This document shows, piece after piece, positions 1 to 8,720 of a DNA stretch of 64,000 bases (position 1 is its first letter; every line of letters starts with the position of its first letter). The notes below the pieces were generated by a model. That model was not told the DNA's origin. It did not search any database and was given only the letters and a program-made list of their open reading frames with translations. The translations under genes were made by a program, and so were the position numbers. The stretch spans positions 62,001 through 126,000 of the forward strand of contig JAUXQH010000095.1 of assembly GCA_030685065.1 (NCBI GenBank), read 5' to 3'. Source of the DNA: Pseudomonadota bacterium (GTDB taxonomy: Bacteria; Myxococcota_A; UBA796; SXON01).

Positions 1-1311
1 CGCCGCACCATCGTCCTCGAACGAGGCCGCTACCCGGTAGGTCCGCCAGTTCTGACCCCACGACGCGTTGAAGTCCCAGGGGACGTACCGAAAGCGGCCT
101 CCGGCCGGAGGATGGTACAGGAACATGTTCTTCGTGTACGAGTCCTCGGCGTTCGTGTAGAACAACAACAAGTACGCGTCCATGAGCTCGTCGAGATCGA
201 GCCAGTCACCAGACCCGGCGATCAGCTCGGCGGATGTGCTGCTGCCGGTGAAGCCGACCAGCGCGTCGAGGTCCGCGAAGTCGTCCGCCGGTTCTCCCTC
301 CACCTTCTCGTAGCCCTGGTGCAACACGGTCTTCGCGACACCGTAAACGTCGGTGAGGGCGAAATTGGCGTCGCTCTCGACGGCCTTGTAGAGGTTCGCG
401 TCGCGTTCGAACCCCATCTGGTCCAAGAACTCGTTGTCCACGCGATCCTCGCCCACGTACAGGCCGAGGTAGCTGCCGTTCATGTAGACCACGGTGAAGA
501 ACGCGCGGGGTGTCAGGCGCGCCTGCCCCCGATACGCGGCGATGGCGGCCCATAGATCGTAGACGAATTTCTGCCGGACGTAGCTGTTGTCGTCGAACGT
601 GGTGATGAGGAAAAGGTGGTCCCGGGTCACGTCCCAGGCCTCGATCGGCAGCTCCTCCGCGTCGAACTTCAGCGCGTAGCTGAGCTTGGGGTAGTGGCTG
701 CTCGTCTTCCCGTGAATCTGGACACCGGCCGGGTAGGCGCGCCCGTGCCAGGTGACCGTCGCGTCGGCGTAGGCGGCGGTGCCGAGCGTCGCGGCCGTCT
801 CGATGTGCACGACCGGGAGGCCCCACTCCTCCGTGTACGCGGCGGGATCCACCGCCACGTTGTCTGCGCGCGCGGGGTTGTCGGCCACCCAGAACGTGAG
901 GGTATCGCTGTCGGGGATCTCGCCGTCGCGGATCTCGCCCTCGCGCGGCAGGATCGAGAACACGAGGTCGATCCGTCCGCCGTCGGCGGGGCTGGTCTCC
1001 CATCGGAAGGTGCGCGTGTCGGCGTCGAAGCTCGCGCCCGGCGGGCCCCGGACGAGGGCGACGAGCGCGTCATCCGTGGCCAACGTGCCCGAACACGCCA
1101 CTGTCAGGTGTACCGTGTCACCCTCGAGGAAGTTCGCGTCGGTCAGATCGGACACCAGGCCGCACCCGCTGTCCGCCGGCGCGCCGGCCTCCCCGATTGT
1201 CTCGACGCTGTCGGGGCTCTCGGGCGCGGCGCTGTCCTCGGGGGTGTCCCCAGGCGGGACACCCCTGCACGCGAAGAGGAGGATCGGCAAGGCTCGCTGC
1301 GACCACATCAT
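1..1311 (-). CDS. CotH-family lipoprotein, C-terminus cut by window edge
   Basis: The minus-strand frame is open from an ATG pair at 1311 to the left edge. The start MMWSQRALPILLFAC is a short signal peptide with a lipobox-like LFAC, so a lipoprotein is likely. A Pro/Glu/Ser-rich linker follows. The body then reads like the CotH kinase family: VDPAAYTEEWGLP, an extended VQIHGKTSSHYPKLSYALK strand, a DNSYVRQKFVYDL region, TVVYMNGSYLGLYVGEDRVD, and near the edge FRYVPWDFNASWG, which resembles the CotH active-site DWD-type segment. Family knowledge: CotH proteins are atypical protein kinases of spore coats and secreted cellulosome-like proteins. In this organism a surface or secreted role is inferred. 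It is monocistronic and is transcribed away from the flippase operon. Confidence 0.75.
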   Translation of the reverse strand, partial: MMWSQRALPILLFACRGVPPGDTPEDSAAPESPDSVETIGEAGAPADSGCGLVSDLTDANFLEGDTVHLTVACSGTLATDDALVALVRGPPGASFDADTRTFRWETSPADGGRIDLVFSILPREGEIRDGEIPDSDTLTFWVADNPARADNVAVDPAAYTEEWGLPVVHIETAATLGTAAYADATVTWHGRAYPAGVQIHGKTSSHYPKLSYALKFDAEELPIEAWDVTRDHLFLITTFDDNSYVRQKFVYDLWAAIAAYRGQARLTPRAFFTVVYMNGSYLGLYVGEDRVDNEFLDQMGFERDANLYKAVESDANFALTDVYGVAKTVLHQGYEKVEGEPADDFADLDALVGFTGSSTSAELIAGSGDWLDLDELMDAYLLLFYTNAEDSYTKNMFLYHPPAGGRFRYVPWDFNASWGQNWRTYRVAASFEDDGAA

Positions 1312-1420
1312 CCAGGTCGCACTATGTGATCGTCGAAAGGCGTGCAAGGTTGCCCCACGTAGCCCCCGGATGTAGGCTCCCGCTCCACAGCGGGAAGGCC
1401 GGAGCTCTTGGCGAACAAGG

Positions 1421-2488
1421 ATGGCTGAGTCCTCGCGGGTGCCGGCCGTCTGGCCAGGACAGGTGGGGCCCCGGCGCCACCTGGGCCTGGCGTTGCGCTT
1501 CGGCCTGGCCGCCGCGGGGCTGGCCCTCTTCACCTACCTGGTGGCCGTCTCGGGTGTCTCGCTCCCCCAGCTCCAACGCCTGGGATGGAAGAGCGCCGTG
1601 CTGCTCTTGGCCATCTCGTCGGGTGTCATCCTGGTCGATACCCTGGCTTGGGCCTACGCCATGCGGAGCGTGGTTCGCCCGCCACTCCATCGCCTCGTCG
1701 GCCTCCGGATCGCCGGCGACGCGCTGACGAACGCCGTGCCCGGCGGTGTGGCCCTGGGCGAGGCGTACAAGGCCTTGCAGCTGAAGGCCGGGTATGCCGT
1801 CAGCTGGACGGAGATCACCGTGGCCCTCGTCGGGGTCAAGTTCGGCCTCGCGCTCTCGCAGGCGCTCTTCGTCCTGGCAGGCCTGCTCCTCGTGTACCCG
1901 CTCCTTCGCGACCGGTCTCACGAGCTCTTCGGCTTCGGCGGGGCCCAGCACCTGGCGCTGGGCATCACCCTGGCCACGGGGCTCGCCCTGGTGCTGTTCC
2001 TCTCGCTCCTGCACCGGGGAGGCTCGATCAGCGGCCTGGCAGCGCTCGCCGGGCGCCTCCCCGTGCCACGGGTCCGATCCTGGCTTGGCCGCGAGCAGGC
2101 CCGGATCGCGCTTCTCGAGCAGCAGCTCGCGCCGGCGCTCCATGGCCACCGCACCTACTTCGCCCACACACTTGGGTACCTGATGCTCGGCTGGCTCCTG
2201 GGCGTGGCCGAGACCTGGGTGCTGCTCGATCGGCTCGGTCTCGATCCCACGCTGGACATGGCGTTCGCCATCGAGTCGGTGGGATCGCTGTTCCGGTTGG
2301 TGTTCTTCATGGCGCCCTCGGGCATCGGGGGCCAGGACGCCAGCTTTTTTGCGCTGTTCCGCCTCTACGGCCTCCCGGAGGCGGCGATCGGCACGTTCAT
2401 CGTGGCCAAGCGCCTCAAGGAGCTGGCTTGGATCGGCGCCGGCTTCGCGCTGATCGCTCATTTTCGTAGCAGGATGGGAGTCGGATGA
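1421..2488 (+). CDS. Flippase-like integral membrane protein (lysylphosphatidylglycerol synthase TM family)
   Basis: The protein has 355 residues and about eight hydrophobic segments. The signature of the LPG-synthase TM / AglD-like family (UPF0104) is visible: a DALTNAVPGGVALGEAYKAL segment near residue 105 and FFMAPSGIGGQDASFF near residue 295. These correspond to the conserved 'P-x-G-hhG-E' and 'P-GGhG-E' loops of the family. Members are polytopic proteins linked to lipid or glycolipid head-group transfer or flipping. The stop overlaps the next gene's ATG by four bases (ATGA), so it is co-transcribed with the nucleotidyltransferase and CDP-alcohol transferase that follow. A role in moving or displaying the lipid made by those enzymes is inferred. 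Confidence 0.7.
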   Translation: MAESSRVPAVWPGQVGPRRHLGLALRFGLAAAGLALFTYLVAVSGVSLPQLQRLGWKSAVLLLAISSGVILVDTLAWAYAMRSVVRPPLHRLVGLRIAGDALTNAVPGGVALGEAYKALQLKAGYAVSWTEITVALVGVKFGLALSQALFVLAGLLLVYPLLRDRSHELFGFGGAQHLALGITLATGLALVLFLSLLHRGGSISGLAALAGRLPVPRVRSWLGREQARIALLEQQLAPALHGHRTYFAHTLGYLMLGWLLGVAETWVLLDRLGLDPTLDMAFAIESVGSLFRLVFFMAPSGIGGQDASFFALFRLYGLPEAAIGTFIVAKRLKELAWIGAGFALIAHFRSRMGVG

Positions 2489-3369
2489 GTCCAGAATTTC
2501 AGGCGGTGATCCTCGCTGCGGGCAGGGGCTCCCGCCTCGGGGCGCACACAGCGGACCTGCCGAAGGCCCTCCTCCCCATCGGCCCCCGCTCCCTCGAGGA
2601 TCGCACGGAAACCAGCTTTCTCCGGCGGCAGGTCGAGGTGCTGCGGGCCCGCGGGGTGGGCCAGATCACGGTCGTGGTCGGATATCGCAAGGAGACGGTC
2701 CTCGCCGAGCTCGCCCGTTGGGGCAGCGACGTGCAGGTGGTCGTCAATCCCACGCCCGAGATCCGGACCTCCGGCAGCCTCCACAGCTTGCAGTTCGCCG
2801 CGCGATCACCCCACGCCGTGCTGGACGGTACGAAGCAGATGCTGTTCATGGACGCGGACATCGTGTACGACCCGAGCATCCTCGACCTGCTGCTGGGCGG
2901 GCCCGCGGAGAACGCCCTCCTCGTCTCTGGGGTGTACGTCGACGGCTCGGAGGAGGTGCTGGTCTACGGCACGCCGGAGCGGCCGCGGTTTCTCGCCAAG
3001 GGCCTCACCGAGGAGCTGGCGGGCGCCACGCGGCGAATCGGAGAGGCGGTGGGCATCGTGAAGCTCGCGCCGGCGGATCACGGGCTCGCGAGGAGGACCC
3101 TCGACTGGTTGCTGGGCGACCCCGACGCGCCGGAGGGCTCGGCAAAGAACCTCGGCTTCGGCCCCGGGAGGCGGGGAACCGAGCACGAAGAGCTCACCCA
3201 GCGCTTCATGCATTATGGGCGCATGCAGGCCCTCGTGTTCGGACCGGAGCTCGCCTTCATGGAGGTGGACAGCCCGGACGAGTACGCGCGCTGCCGACAG
3301 GAGATGTATCCCCGGCTGCTCGCCGAAGAGGCGCGGCGGGGAGGGCGCGCATCGTCGGGGCCGGCGTGA
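2485..3369 (+). CDS. Sugar/alcohol-phosphate nucleotidyltransferase
   Basis: The protein has 294 residues. The N-terminus FQAVILAAGRGSRLGAHTADLPKALLPIG is the classical nucleotidyltransferase fold start: the LAAGRGSRL loop binds the nucleotide and PKALLPI supplies the catalytic Lys. The MDADIVYDP segment near residue 121 holds the metal-binding Asp. The architecture fits CTP-dependent inositol-1-phosphate or phosphocholine cytidylyltransferases. The next gene, which overlaps it, is a CDP-alcohol phosphotransferase, so a CDP-activated polyol product is the simplest inference. The specific substrate cannot be read from the sequence. The ATG at 2485 overlaps the upstream stop. Confidence 0.75.
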   Translation: MSPEFQAVILAAGRGSRLGAHTADLPKALLPIGPRSLEDRTETSFLRRQVEVLRARGVGQITVVVGYRKETVLAELARWGSDVQVVVNPTPEIRTSGSLHSLQFAARSPHAVLDGTKQMLFMDADIVYDPSILDLLLGGPAENALLVSGVYVDGSEEVLVYGTPERPRFLAKGLTEELAGATRRIGEAVGIVKLAPADHGLARRTLDWLLGDPDAPEGSAKNLGFGPGRRGTEHEELTQRFMHYGRMQALVFGPELAFMEVDSPDEYARCRQEMYPRLLAEEARRGGRASSGPA

Positions 3370-4385
3370 GCGCCGACACGTTCCAGGCCGCGCACACCTC
3401 TCGCTTCGAGTCCTGGCTGCTCGAGAGGGTATGCAAGCCCGCTCTCGCGCGGATCCCGACAAGCGTTCACCCGAATTCCCTGTCACTCGCAAACCACCTG
3501 CTGTGTTGGGCGGTCTTCTACCTGGCGATGGTCTCGGCCTCCCTCGACCCGGTTTCGCGCGCCGTGGCGCTGGCGCTCACGGGCGTGGGCATGTTCGGGA
3601 CGATGGTGCTCGATTGCCTCGACGGCATGCAGGCGCGGCGCACCCAGCGCTGCAGCAAGCTGGGCGAGCTGATGGACCACGGGCTCGACGCCGTACACAT
3701 CCCGCTGATCACCGCGGGGCTCTCCCTGGCGCTTCAGCTCGATCCCTGGGCGGTCATCGGTATCCACGCCATCAACGCCATGATCTACAACGCACAGCTG
3801 GTGTTGTACCACCGGACTGGCAAGTTCGAGCTCCCCTCGATCGTCAGCGGCGCCGACATGCAGATGGTCAGCTCGCTCCTCTTCGCGGTGGTCGGGATCT
3901 TCTTCTATTTCTACCCGAGGGAGACCCCCTGGGTCGGGCACGTCGTCGCCGTCGCGTGCATCATGGCCCTGTACACCGGCCTCAAGTCCCTGGCGTTCTA
4001 CTACGGGCGGCTCGAGTGGAGGCTCGGAGGGCACCTCCCGTTCATGGCGCTCGTCGCGGCCTGCTCGGCGCTCTATTGGGTGGGCGCGCTCGACACGCTC
4101 GCCTTCACGCTCCTGGTGGCCTTCCTCTCGTTCCGGATGACGGGCTCCTTCGTGCTCCACTCCATCCTCGGGCGGCCGTACTCGGGCCTCGATGCCGGCG
4201 CGATCGTCTGGGTGGCGGCGATCGCCGCGTCGCATGTCTCCCCCCCGATGTCACTCGGGCCAACCACCCTGCGGGCCGTTCTGCCCTACCTCGCCTGCGC
4301 CTATCTCGCGGTGCGGAACCTCTCGGACGTCGCGCGCCACTTCGACGCGCTCCGGCCGCGCGCTCAGAACGGGGCATCCATGTAG
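3366..4385 (+). CDS. CDP-alcohol phosphatidyltransferase family membrane enzyme
   Basis: The start is taken as GTG 3366, which overlaps the upstream TGA (GTGA), giving 339 residues. The frame stays open further upstream but only inside the nucleotidyltransferase gene. The family motif D-G-x2-A-R-x8-G-x3-D-x3-D is complete near residues 85-107 (LDGMQAR ... GELMDHGLD), so all metal and CDP ligands are present. About eight transmembrane segments surround it. Known chemistry: transfer of a phospho-alcohol from a CDP-alcohol to a second alcohol, with CMP released. The preceding nucleotidyltransferase probably makes the CDP-alcohol. The 3' end overlaps the convergent beta-barrel gene by 22 bases. 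Confidence 0.8.
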   Translation: MSADTFQAAHTSRFESWLLERVCKPALARIPTSVHPNSLSLANHLLCWAVFYLAMVSASLDPVSRAVALALTGVGMFGTMVLDCLDGMQARRTQRCSKLGELMDHGLDAVHIPLITAGLSLALQLDPWAVIGIHAINAMIYNAQLVLYHRTGKFELPSIVSGADMQMVSSLLFAVVGIFFYFYPRETPWVGHVVAVACIMALYTGLKSLAFYYGRLEWRLGGHLPFMALVAACSALYWVGALDTLAFTLLVAFLSFRMTGSFVLHSILGRPYSGLDAGAIVWVAAIAASHVSPPMSLGPTTLRAVLPYLACAYLAVRNLSDVARHFDALRPRAQNGASM

Positions 4386-5638
4386 ATGTAGGCGCGGAAC
4401 ATCGTGTCCCCCGTGCCCACCGTGCTGGTGACGTAGCGGCCGGGTTGGAAGGCCGAGACGTTGAATTCGAAGGAGAGGTTCTCGGAGTACAGGTAGCGGT
4501 ACGACACATCCGCCCCAACGCCGAGCGCGGTGCCCGCGTCCGTTGCGGGCGCGACGTCGAAGGCCCCGTGCGCGTTGTCCCCGGGCTCGACGGCCTGGAG
4601 CGCGTACGCCGTGCTCCGGAGGCTCGATGCGCGCGCTCCGTCCGCCAACCGCCACGTCGCCTCGACCCCTTCGAACTGGATGTTGGATCCCACGAAGTGA
4701 TCCAGGTTTCCAAAGCGGCCGTGGGGGTCCTGCCACATGTGATTGAAGGTGCCGACCTTCTCGTCCGTCGCGTCGGCGTCGCCGCTGGCTCGGTAGTAGC
4801 GGGCGCCCAGACGCACCCGACCCAGGGTGTACCCGACGCGAGGCTCGACCGCGTAGGCGAAGAGGGCATCCTGGTTTCCGGCCGCTACCTCCGCGTCCGC
4901 GTCGGCTTCGGTGCCATTAAAACCCGCGGCGCTGCCCATCTGCAGCGTGCCCTCGACGCTGTAGTCGAACCCGGCGCCCGCGCCGGAGGCCCGCAAGCCG
5001 GGAACGTAGGTCTGGGTGGCCCGGTAGCCGGCGAAGGGCCGGTACACCATCCACCAGAAATACGCGTCGACCGAGAGGCCCGGGGACACGCGCACCGTGT
5101 TGTGCGTGCCGACGAGCACCGGGTGCCCCCACTCTTCGACCGTCGCATCGGGCGCGGGGGTGAGGTCCGCGTAGAGCTGGTTCCACATGATGTCCAGCAC
5201 GACCCGATCCGTGTCCCAGCGGAGGCGCAGCCCCTCGAGGCTGAAGCCATCGTTGAAGTCGTCCGTCGACAACAACATTCCCGTGCCGTACGTGCCGACC
5301 TCGGCGCGTCCGACGCGGAGATCGAGCGGCGTGTTGCCGAGATCGCGCGCCTCCACGTATCCGCGGTACAAGCGCACCTCGGGGTCCAGCGGGCCGGCGT
5401 CGAGCAGGAGCGCGTACAGCCCGTAGCTGTTGAGATCGACCACGACGTCGACGTCGAGCGGCAGGGACGCCGCCACACCGAGGTTGCCGCGCAACGCGAA
5501 CACGAAACCGATGTCGGCCGCGTCACTGTCGTAGTCGCTGAGGTTCTGCGTCAGCTCCGGGCGAAAGAACACGCGACCGAAGGGCCGGAGCTCGAAGGGG
5601 AGCGGTGGGGCCGCGTGCGCGAGGCCGAGGAGCAGCAA
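4364..5638 (-). CDS. Outer-membrane beta-barrel protein (porin/alginate-export-like)
   Basis: About 424 residues from a TTG start at 5638. The N-terminus MLLLGLAHA followed by APPLPFELRPFG is a minimal signal peptide. The frame stays open further upstream, so the start is uncertain. The sequence alternates aromatic/hydrophobic and polar residues in short amphipathic strands (for example GYVEARDLGNTPLDLRVGRAE and LGARYYRASGD). It ends in Phe (YIYMDAPF), the usual beta-barrel assembly signal. LRVGRAEVGTYGTGMLLSTDDF resembles the AlgE-like 'alginate export' family. The substrate is unknown. Convergent with the CDP-alcohol enzyme. Confidence 0.6.
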   Translation of the reverse strand: MLLLGLAHAAPPLPFELRPFGRVFFRPELTQNLSDYDSDAADIGFVFALRGNLGVAASLPLDVDVVVDLNSYGLYALLLDAGPLDPEVRLYRGYVEARDLGNTPLDLRVGRAEVGTYGTGMLLSTDDFNDGFSLEGLRLRWDTDRVVLDIMWNQLYADLTPAPDATVEEWGHPVLVGTHNTVRVSPGLSVDAYFWWMVYRPFAGYRATQTYVPGLRASGAGAGFDYSVEGTLQMGSAAGFNGTEADADAEVAAGNQDALFAYAVEPRVGYTLGRVRLGARYYRASGDADATDEKVGTFNHMWQDPHGRFGNLDHFVGSNIQFEGVEATWRLADGARASSLRSTAYALQAVEPGDNAHGAFDVAPATDAGTALGVGADVSYRYLYSENLSFEFNVSAFQPGRYVTSTVGTGDTMFRAYIYMDAPF

Positions 5639-5778
5639 GGCATTCCAGGAAGCGGGCCCGGGGTGTGGGAGCGAGGCTGAGCCGGGACGCAGCGGGCACT
5701 CTCGCCCGTGGCGCCGTCTGCGTCAATGAGCCGGCCTCCGCCTCGGGCTCCTCCGGATGCGCGATCGACGAGCATGGC

Positions 5779-8484
5779 TCACTCGGCGCTCACCCAGGGC
5801 CGCGGCGAGGTCCATCCATCTCCGGCGGTGTCCACGAAAAAGGCGTTGGTGGCGGCGTAGGGCGTGGCGTTGCGCCAGGTTGCGCCCTGGCTGACCGTCC
5901 CGGCCACTTCGACGACGATCCAGGAGTCCGCGGGCACCTGCACCGTCCAGCTCCCCGCCAGCCACAGCCCGTTCGTGGCAGCGGCGGGCATCGCCTCTTC
6001 GATCGCCACTTCCCCGCCCACGTAGACGCGCAACGTGCCCGGCTGGATCCAATCCGGCGACCGCACCGTGGCTTGGATGGTCATGGTCTCGCCGATCAGC
6101 GTGTCACCAGGCAGGCCCGGCGCGCCGGAGCCGGTGACCGTGGCGCGCAACGTGGTGCCCGAGGCGACGACGACGTGTCCCGCCAGCAGCGCCTCGCGCA
6201 CGTCCTCGATGCTCACCGTGCCGACATCCGTGGTGCCGAGGAACACATCCGTGCGGGCGAGTCCGCACGGAATGTAGCGGTAGTGGCTGTCCGAGGCGCC
6301 GATGGGCACGCGCAGCTGGCCAAAATCGAGCAGCGAGAACCAATCCCTGCGCATGTCCTCCAGGTCGTCCACGCCGCCGTTGAGCAGCTCGAAGGTCTGG
6401 AAGTCCCAGGACCAGTGGTCCGGGACGGACGGCGTGGCGGTCTCGGGTTGGAAGTCCCCGACGGTGAACATGCCGGGCGTGCGCGGGTGGTTGACCTGGA
6501 TCACGCCGTCGGGGCCGGCGATCTGTCGCATGCGGTCGAACAGCTCCTGGGTGTCGGCGGGTGTGTCCCACCACGGCTCGGCGCCGCCGTTGGCAGCCGA
6601 GAGCGGGGCGGGGTCCAGGGGGTAGAGGTTGAAGTGGCCCCGCGCCAGGGTGGTGACCTCCGTGCCGGGGACGACCAGGAGGCGACCGTCCAAATCGAGG
6701 GCGGTCGCCAGGCTGCGGTAGTCGACGATGGCGTCATGGTCGGTGGTCACGGGCAGATCGACGCCGGTGGCGGCGCAGGTCACGAGCCGGTCCTCCATGG
6801 GGAGGGCGCCGTCGAAGCTCGGCGCGCCGTGCAGGTGCGGATCGACGGCCAACCATCCGTCGCGGGGCACGACCTCGTCGAGGACGAGGCGCACGGTGGT
6901 CACCTCGCCTTCGGCGACCTCGACCCCTGCGAGCGAGGCGCGGCCGTGTCGCCAGGAGTGGCCGGCGGACACGGTGTAGGTCCCGGGGAGCGCGTCGATC
7001 TCCAGCGTGCCGCTGGCGGTCCAGGCCCACGCCGCTCGGCCGGACGAGGAGATGCCCAGGGGGCCCCGGAGGGCCTCGGGTACCGCGCTCGACGGCGGTG
7101 CTCCGGCGGCCCAGCCCAGGTCGACCACGCCGGGCAGGGGCACGCCGGCGCCATCGACCAACTCGACCCGCAGGCCGCCGGCGGGGGCCAGCTCCAGATC
7201 GACGGTGGCCCCGCTCGCGGCCAGCGAGAAGGCGGTCGGCGGAGGCGTTGCCCGGCCGGTCGCGAAGGCCAGCGGAGTGGCGTGCTCGAGCCCGGTCAGC
7301 GCGTCGATCTGGCGCTGGTTGACGGCCAGCGCGGCGAAGGGACCGTAACGGCCGGCGCCGGCGGGCAGGGGCAGGAGCTCGTCGTCCGACGCGGCGACGG
7401 CGTAGGCGGACCACTCGCCGAGGGGGAGCTGCGCCGACCAGGCGCCGTCACCGTCGGTCATGGCGAAGCCGGCGACCCGGTCCTGATCGTCGACGAGGTG
7501 GACGCGTACGCCCGGGACACCGGCGCCGTTCGTACGGACGGTGCCGACGGCGGCGGCGAGGACCTCTCCCGAGGACGCGCGGCGCAAGCCCTCGGCCGTG
7601 GCCGTGTCCGGGGTGATCGCGAGGGTTCGGGCCAGGGTCACGACCGCGCCCGGCAAGAGCTCGACGCGGGGGTGATCCGCCAGGAAGATGCCCAGGTCGC
7701 TCGCGAGGGCGGCGAGGGTGGAGATCGACAGGCCCCCCTCGGCCCAGGTGGAGAACGTCGCCTCGCCCTGGCGCCCGGTGAAGATCGCCGCGTCGACCGC
7801 CCCGGAGGAGGGCCCGAGGAAGCCCACGTCGGGTGCCCAGGGCAGCAGGTCCTCGCCCGAGGCGAAGCTGCCGGCCTGGGGCGTGAAGGAGACGGTCTCG
7901 TCCCCGGTGTTCGTGAGCGTGGTGACGATGGACAACGCGTAGGCGTCCGGCGCCAGCTCGTAGGTGGTGACGATGTCCAGGTGAAGGTCGTCGACGATGG
8001 GCTCGTCGCGCTCGAACAGGCCCTGCACGAACCTCCAGGGCACGTCGGTGCCGCGGCTCTGCACGATGGCGGGACCGCCATCGCTGCCGTCGGCCAGGAT
8101 TTCGACCGACGCGGCGTGCGACAGGCGAGAGAGATCGAAGCTCAGGAACAGGTCCTCCACGAGGTCCCGACCGAGCGTGCCTTCCTCGCGCACCAGGTCG
8201 AGGTCGAGGATGCCGCCGCCGCTGTCGATGTACCCGTTTCCCTCGTAGGGGCCCTGGATCACCACCTGGACGCGGCTGTTGTAGAGCTTGATGTCGCCGG
8301 CCCGGCCCTCCGCCGTCACGCCGCCGAACAAGGCGGACTCTCCCCCCTCGGCGATGGCGCCGGCGCGGGCCTCGCCCTCGGCGGCGCGCACCGCGGGGTC
8401 GACGCCGAGCGAGGGGGGGCTCGTCGGGCCGGCCGCGGGATCGCGGCAAGCGAGGAGGGCCAAGGTGAGCAGCGACGAGGGCAT
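5779..8484 (-). CDS. PHP-domain metallohydrolase lipoprotein (CehA/McbA type)
   Basis: The start is ATG 8484, giving MPSSLLTLALLAC, a clean lipoprotein signal peptide. An in-frame GTG 60 bases upstream would bury it. The protein is about 900 residues. The N-terminal two thirds are beta-rich, with carboxypeptidase-regulatory-like segments. The C-terminal third is the PHP fold: VDPHLHG near residue 570, TTDHDAIVDY near 600, an EVTT...GHFNLYP loop, VNHPR and IGASDSHYRY. These supply the His/Asp metal ligands of the CehA/McbA family. Those enzymes are metal-dependent esterases or phosphoesterases. An exported, membrane-anchored hydrolase is inferred; the substrate is unknown. Confidence 0.75.
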   Translation of the reverse strand: MPSSLLTLALLACRDPAAGPTSPPSLGVDPAVRAAEGEARAGAIAEGGESALFGGVTAEGRAGDIKLYNSRVQVVIQGPYEGNGYIDSGGGILDLDLVREEGTLGRDLVEDLFLSFDLSRLSHAASVEILADGSDGGPAIVQSRGTDVPWRFVQGLFERDEPIVDDLHLDIVTTYELAPDAYALSIVTTLTNTGDETVSFTPQAGSFASGEDLLPWAPDVGFLGPSSGAVDAAIFTGRQGEATFSTWAEGGLSISTLAALASDLGIFLADHPRVELLPGAVVTLARTLAITPDTATAEGLRRASSGEVLAAAVGTVRTNGAGVPGVRVHLVDDQDRVAGFAMTDGDGAWSAQLPLGEWSAYAVAASDDELLPLPAGAGRYGPFAALAVNQRQIDALTGLEHATPLAFATGRATPPPTAFSLAASGATVDLELAPAGGLRVELVDGAGVPLPGVVDLGWAAGAPPSSAVPEALRGPLGISSSGRAAWAWTASGTLEIDALPGTYTVSAGHSWRHGRASLAGVEVAEGEVTTVRLVLDEVVPRDGWLAVDPHLHGAPSFDGALPMEDRLVTCAATGVDLPVTTDHDAIVDYRSLATALDLDGRLLVVPGTEVTTLARGHFNLYPLDPAPLSAANGGAEPWWDTPADTQELFDRMRQIAGPDGVIQVNHPRTPGMFTVGDFQPETATPSVPDHWSWDFQTFELLNGGVDDLEDMRRDWFSLLDFGQLRVPIGASDSHYRYIPCGLARTDVFLGTTDVGTVSIEDVREALLAGHVVVASGTTLRATVTGSGAPGLPGDTLIGETMTIQATVRSPDWIQPGTLRVYVGGEVAIEEAMPAAATNGLWLAGSWTVQVPADSWIVVEVAGTVSQGATWRNATPYAATNAFFVDTAGDGWTSPRPWVSAE

Positions 8485-8556
8485 GGGCGTTCCTGGGCGA
8501 CACGCCGGGACGCCGACGATGCACCGCGGGGCGGAGGGTACCACCGCGGAACGGGC

Positions 8557-8700
8557 GAGCGCGGACTACGCGAGGAGCTCGCGCGGCTGCGGGCCCGGCT
8601 GCGCGCCGCGGGCGTGCGGGGGGAGCTGGTGCGTCCGGACGGGAAGGGCAACTTCGACCTGGTGCTCGGGGCCGACGACGCAGTGGTCGACGAGACCTGA
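8557..8700 (+). pseudogene. Possible small-gene remnant with no start codon
   Basis: In one plus-strand frame, 8557-8700 reads like a genuine helix and strand (REELARLRARLRAAGVRGE, then GKGNFDLVLGADDAVV). The frame contains no ATG and no suitable GTG/TTG ahead of this. The only nearby ATG (8519) lies in a different frame and would need a frameshift near 8566. It may be the 3' end of a decayed small gene or chance. Nothing else is seen in the 236 bases between the PHP and AlkD-like genes. Confidence 0.25.
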
Positions 8701-8720
8701 CGGTCGCTACCGTGACGCGG

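Noticed and set aside
1910..1917. Single GACCGGTC in the flippase gene
   Set aside because: Inside a coding region, unpaired, and far from any promoter; an 8-bp GC-rich palindrome is expected by chance.
5605..8700. 1031-residue plus-strand frame across the PHP gene
   Set aside because: Shadow of the minus-strand metallohydrolase. Only its last ~48 codons, beyond that gene, look protein-like, and they are listed separately.
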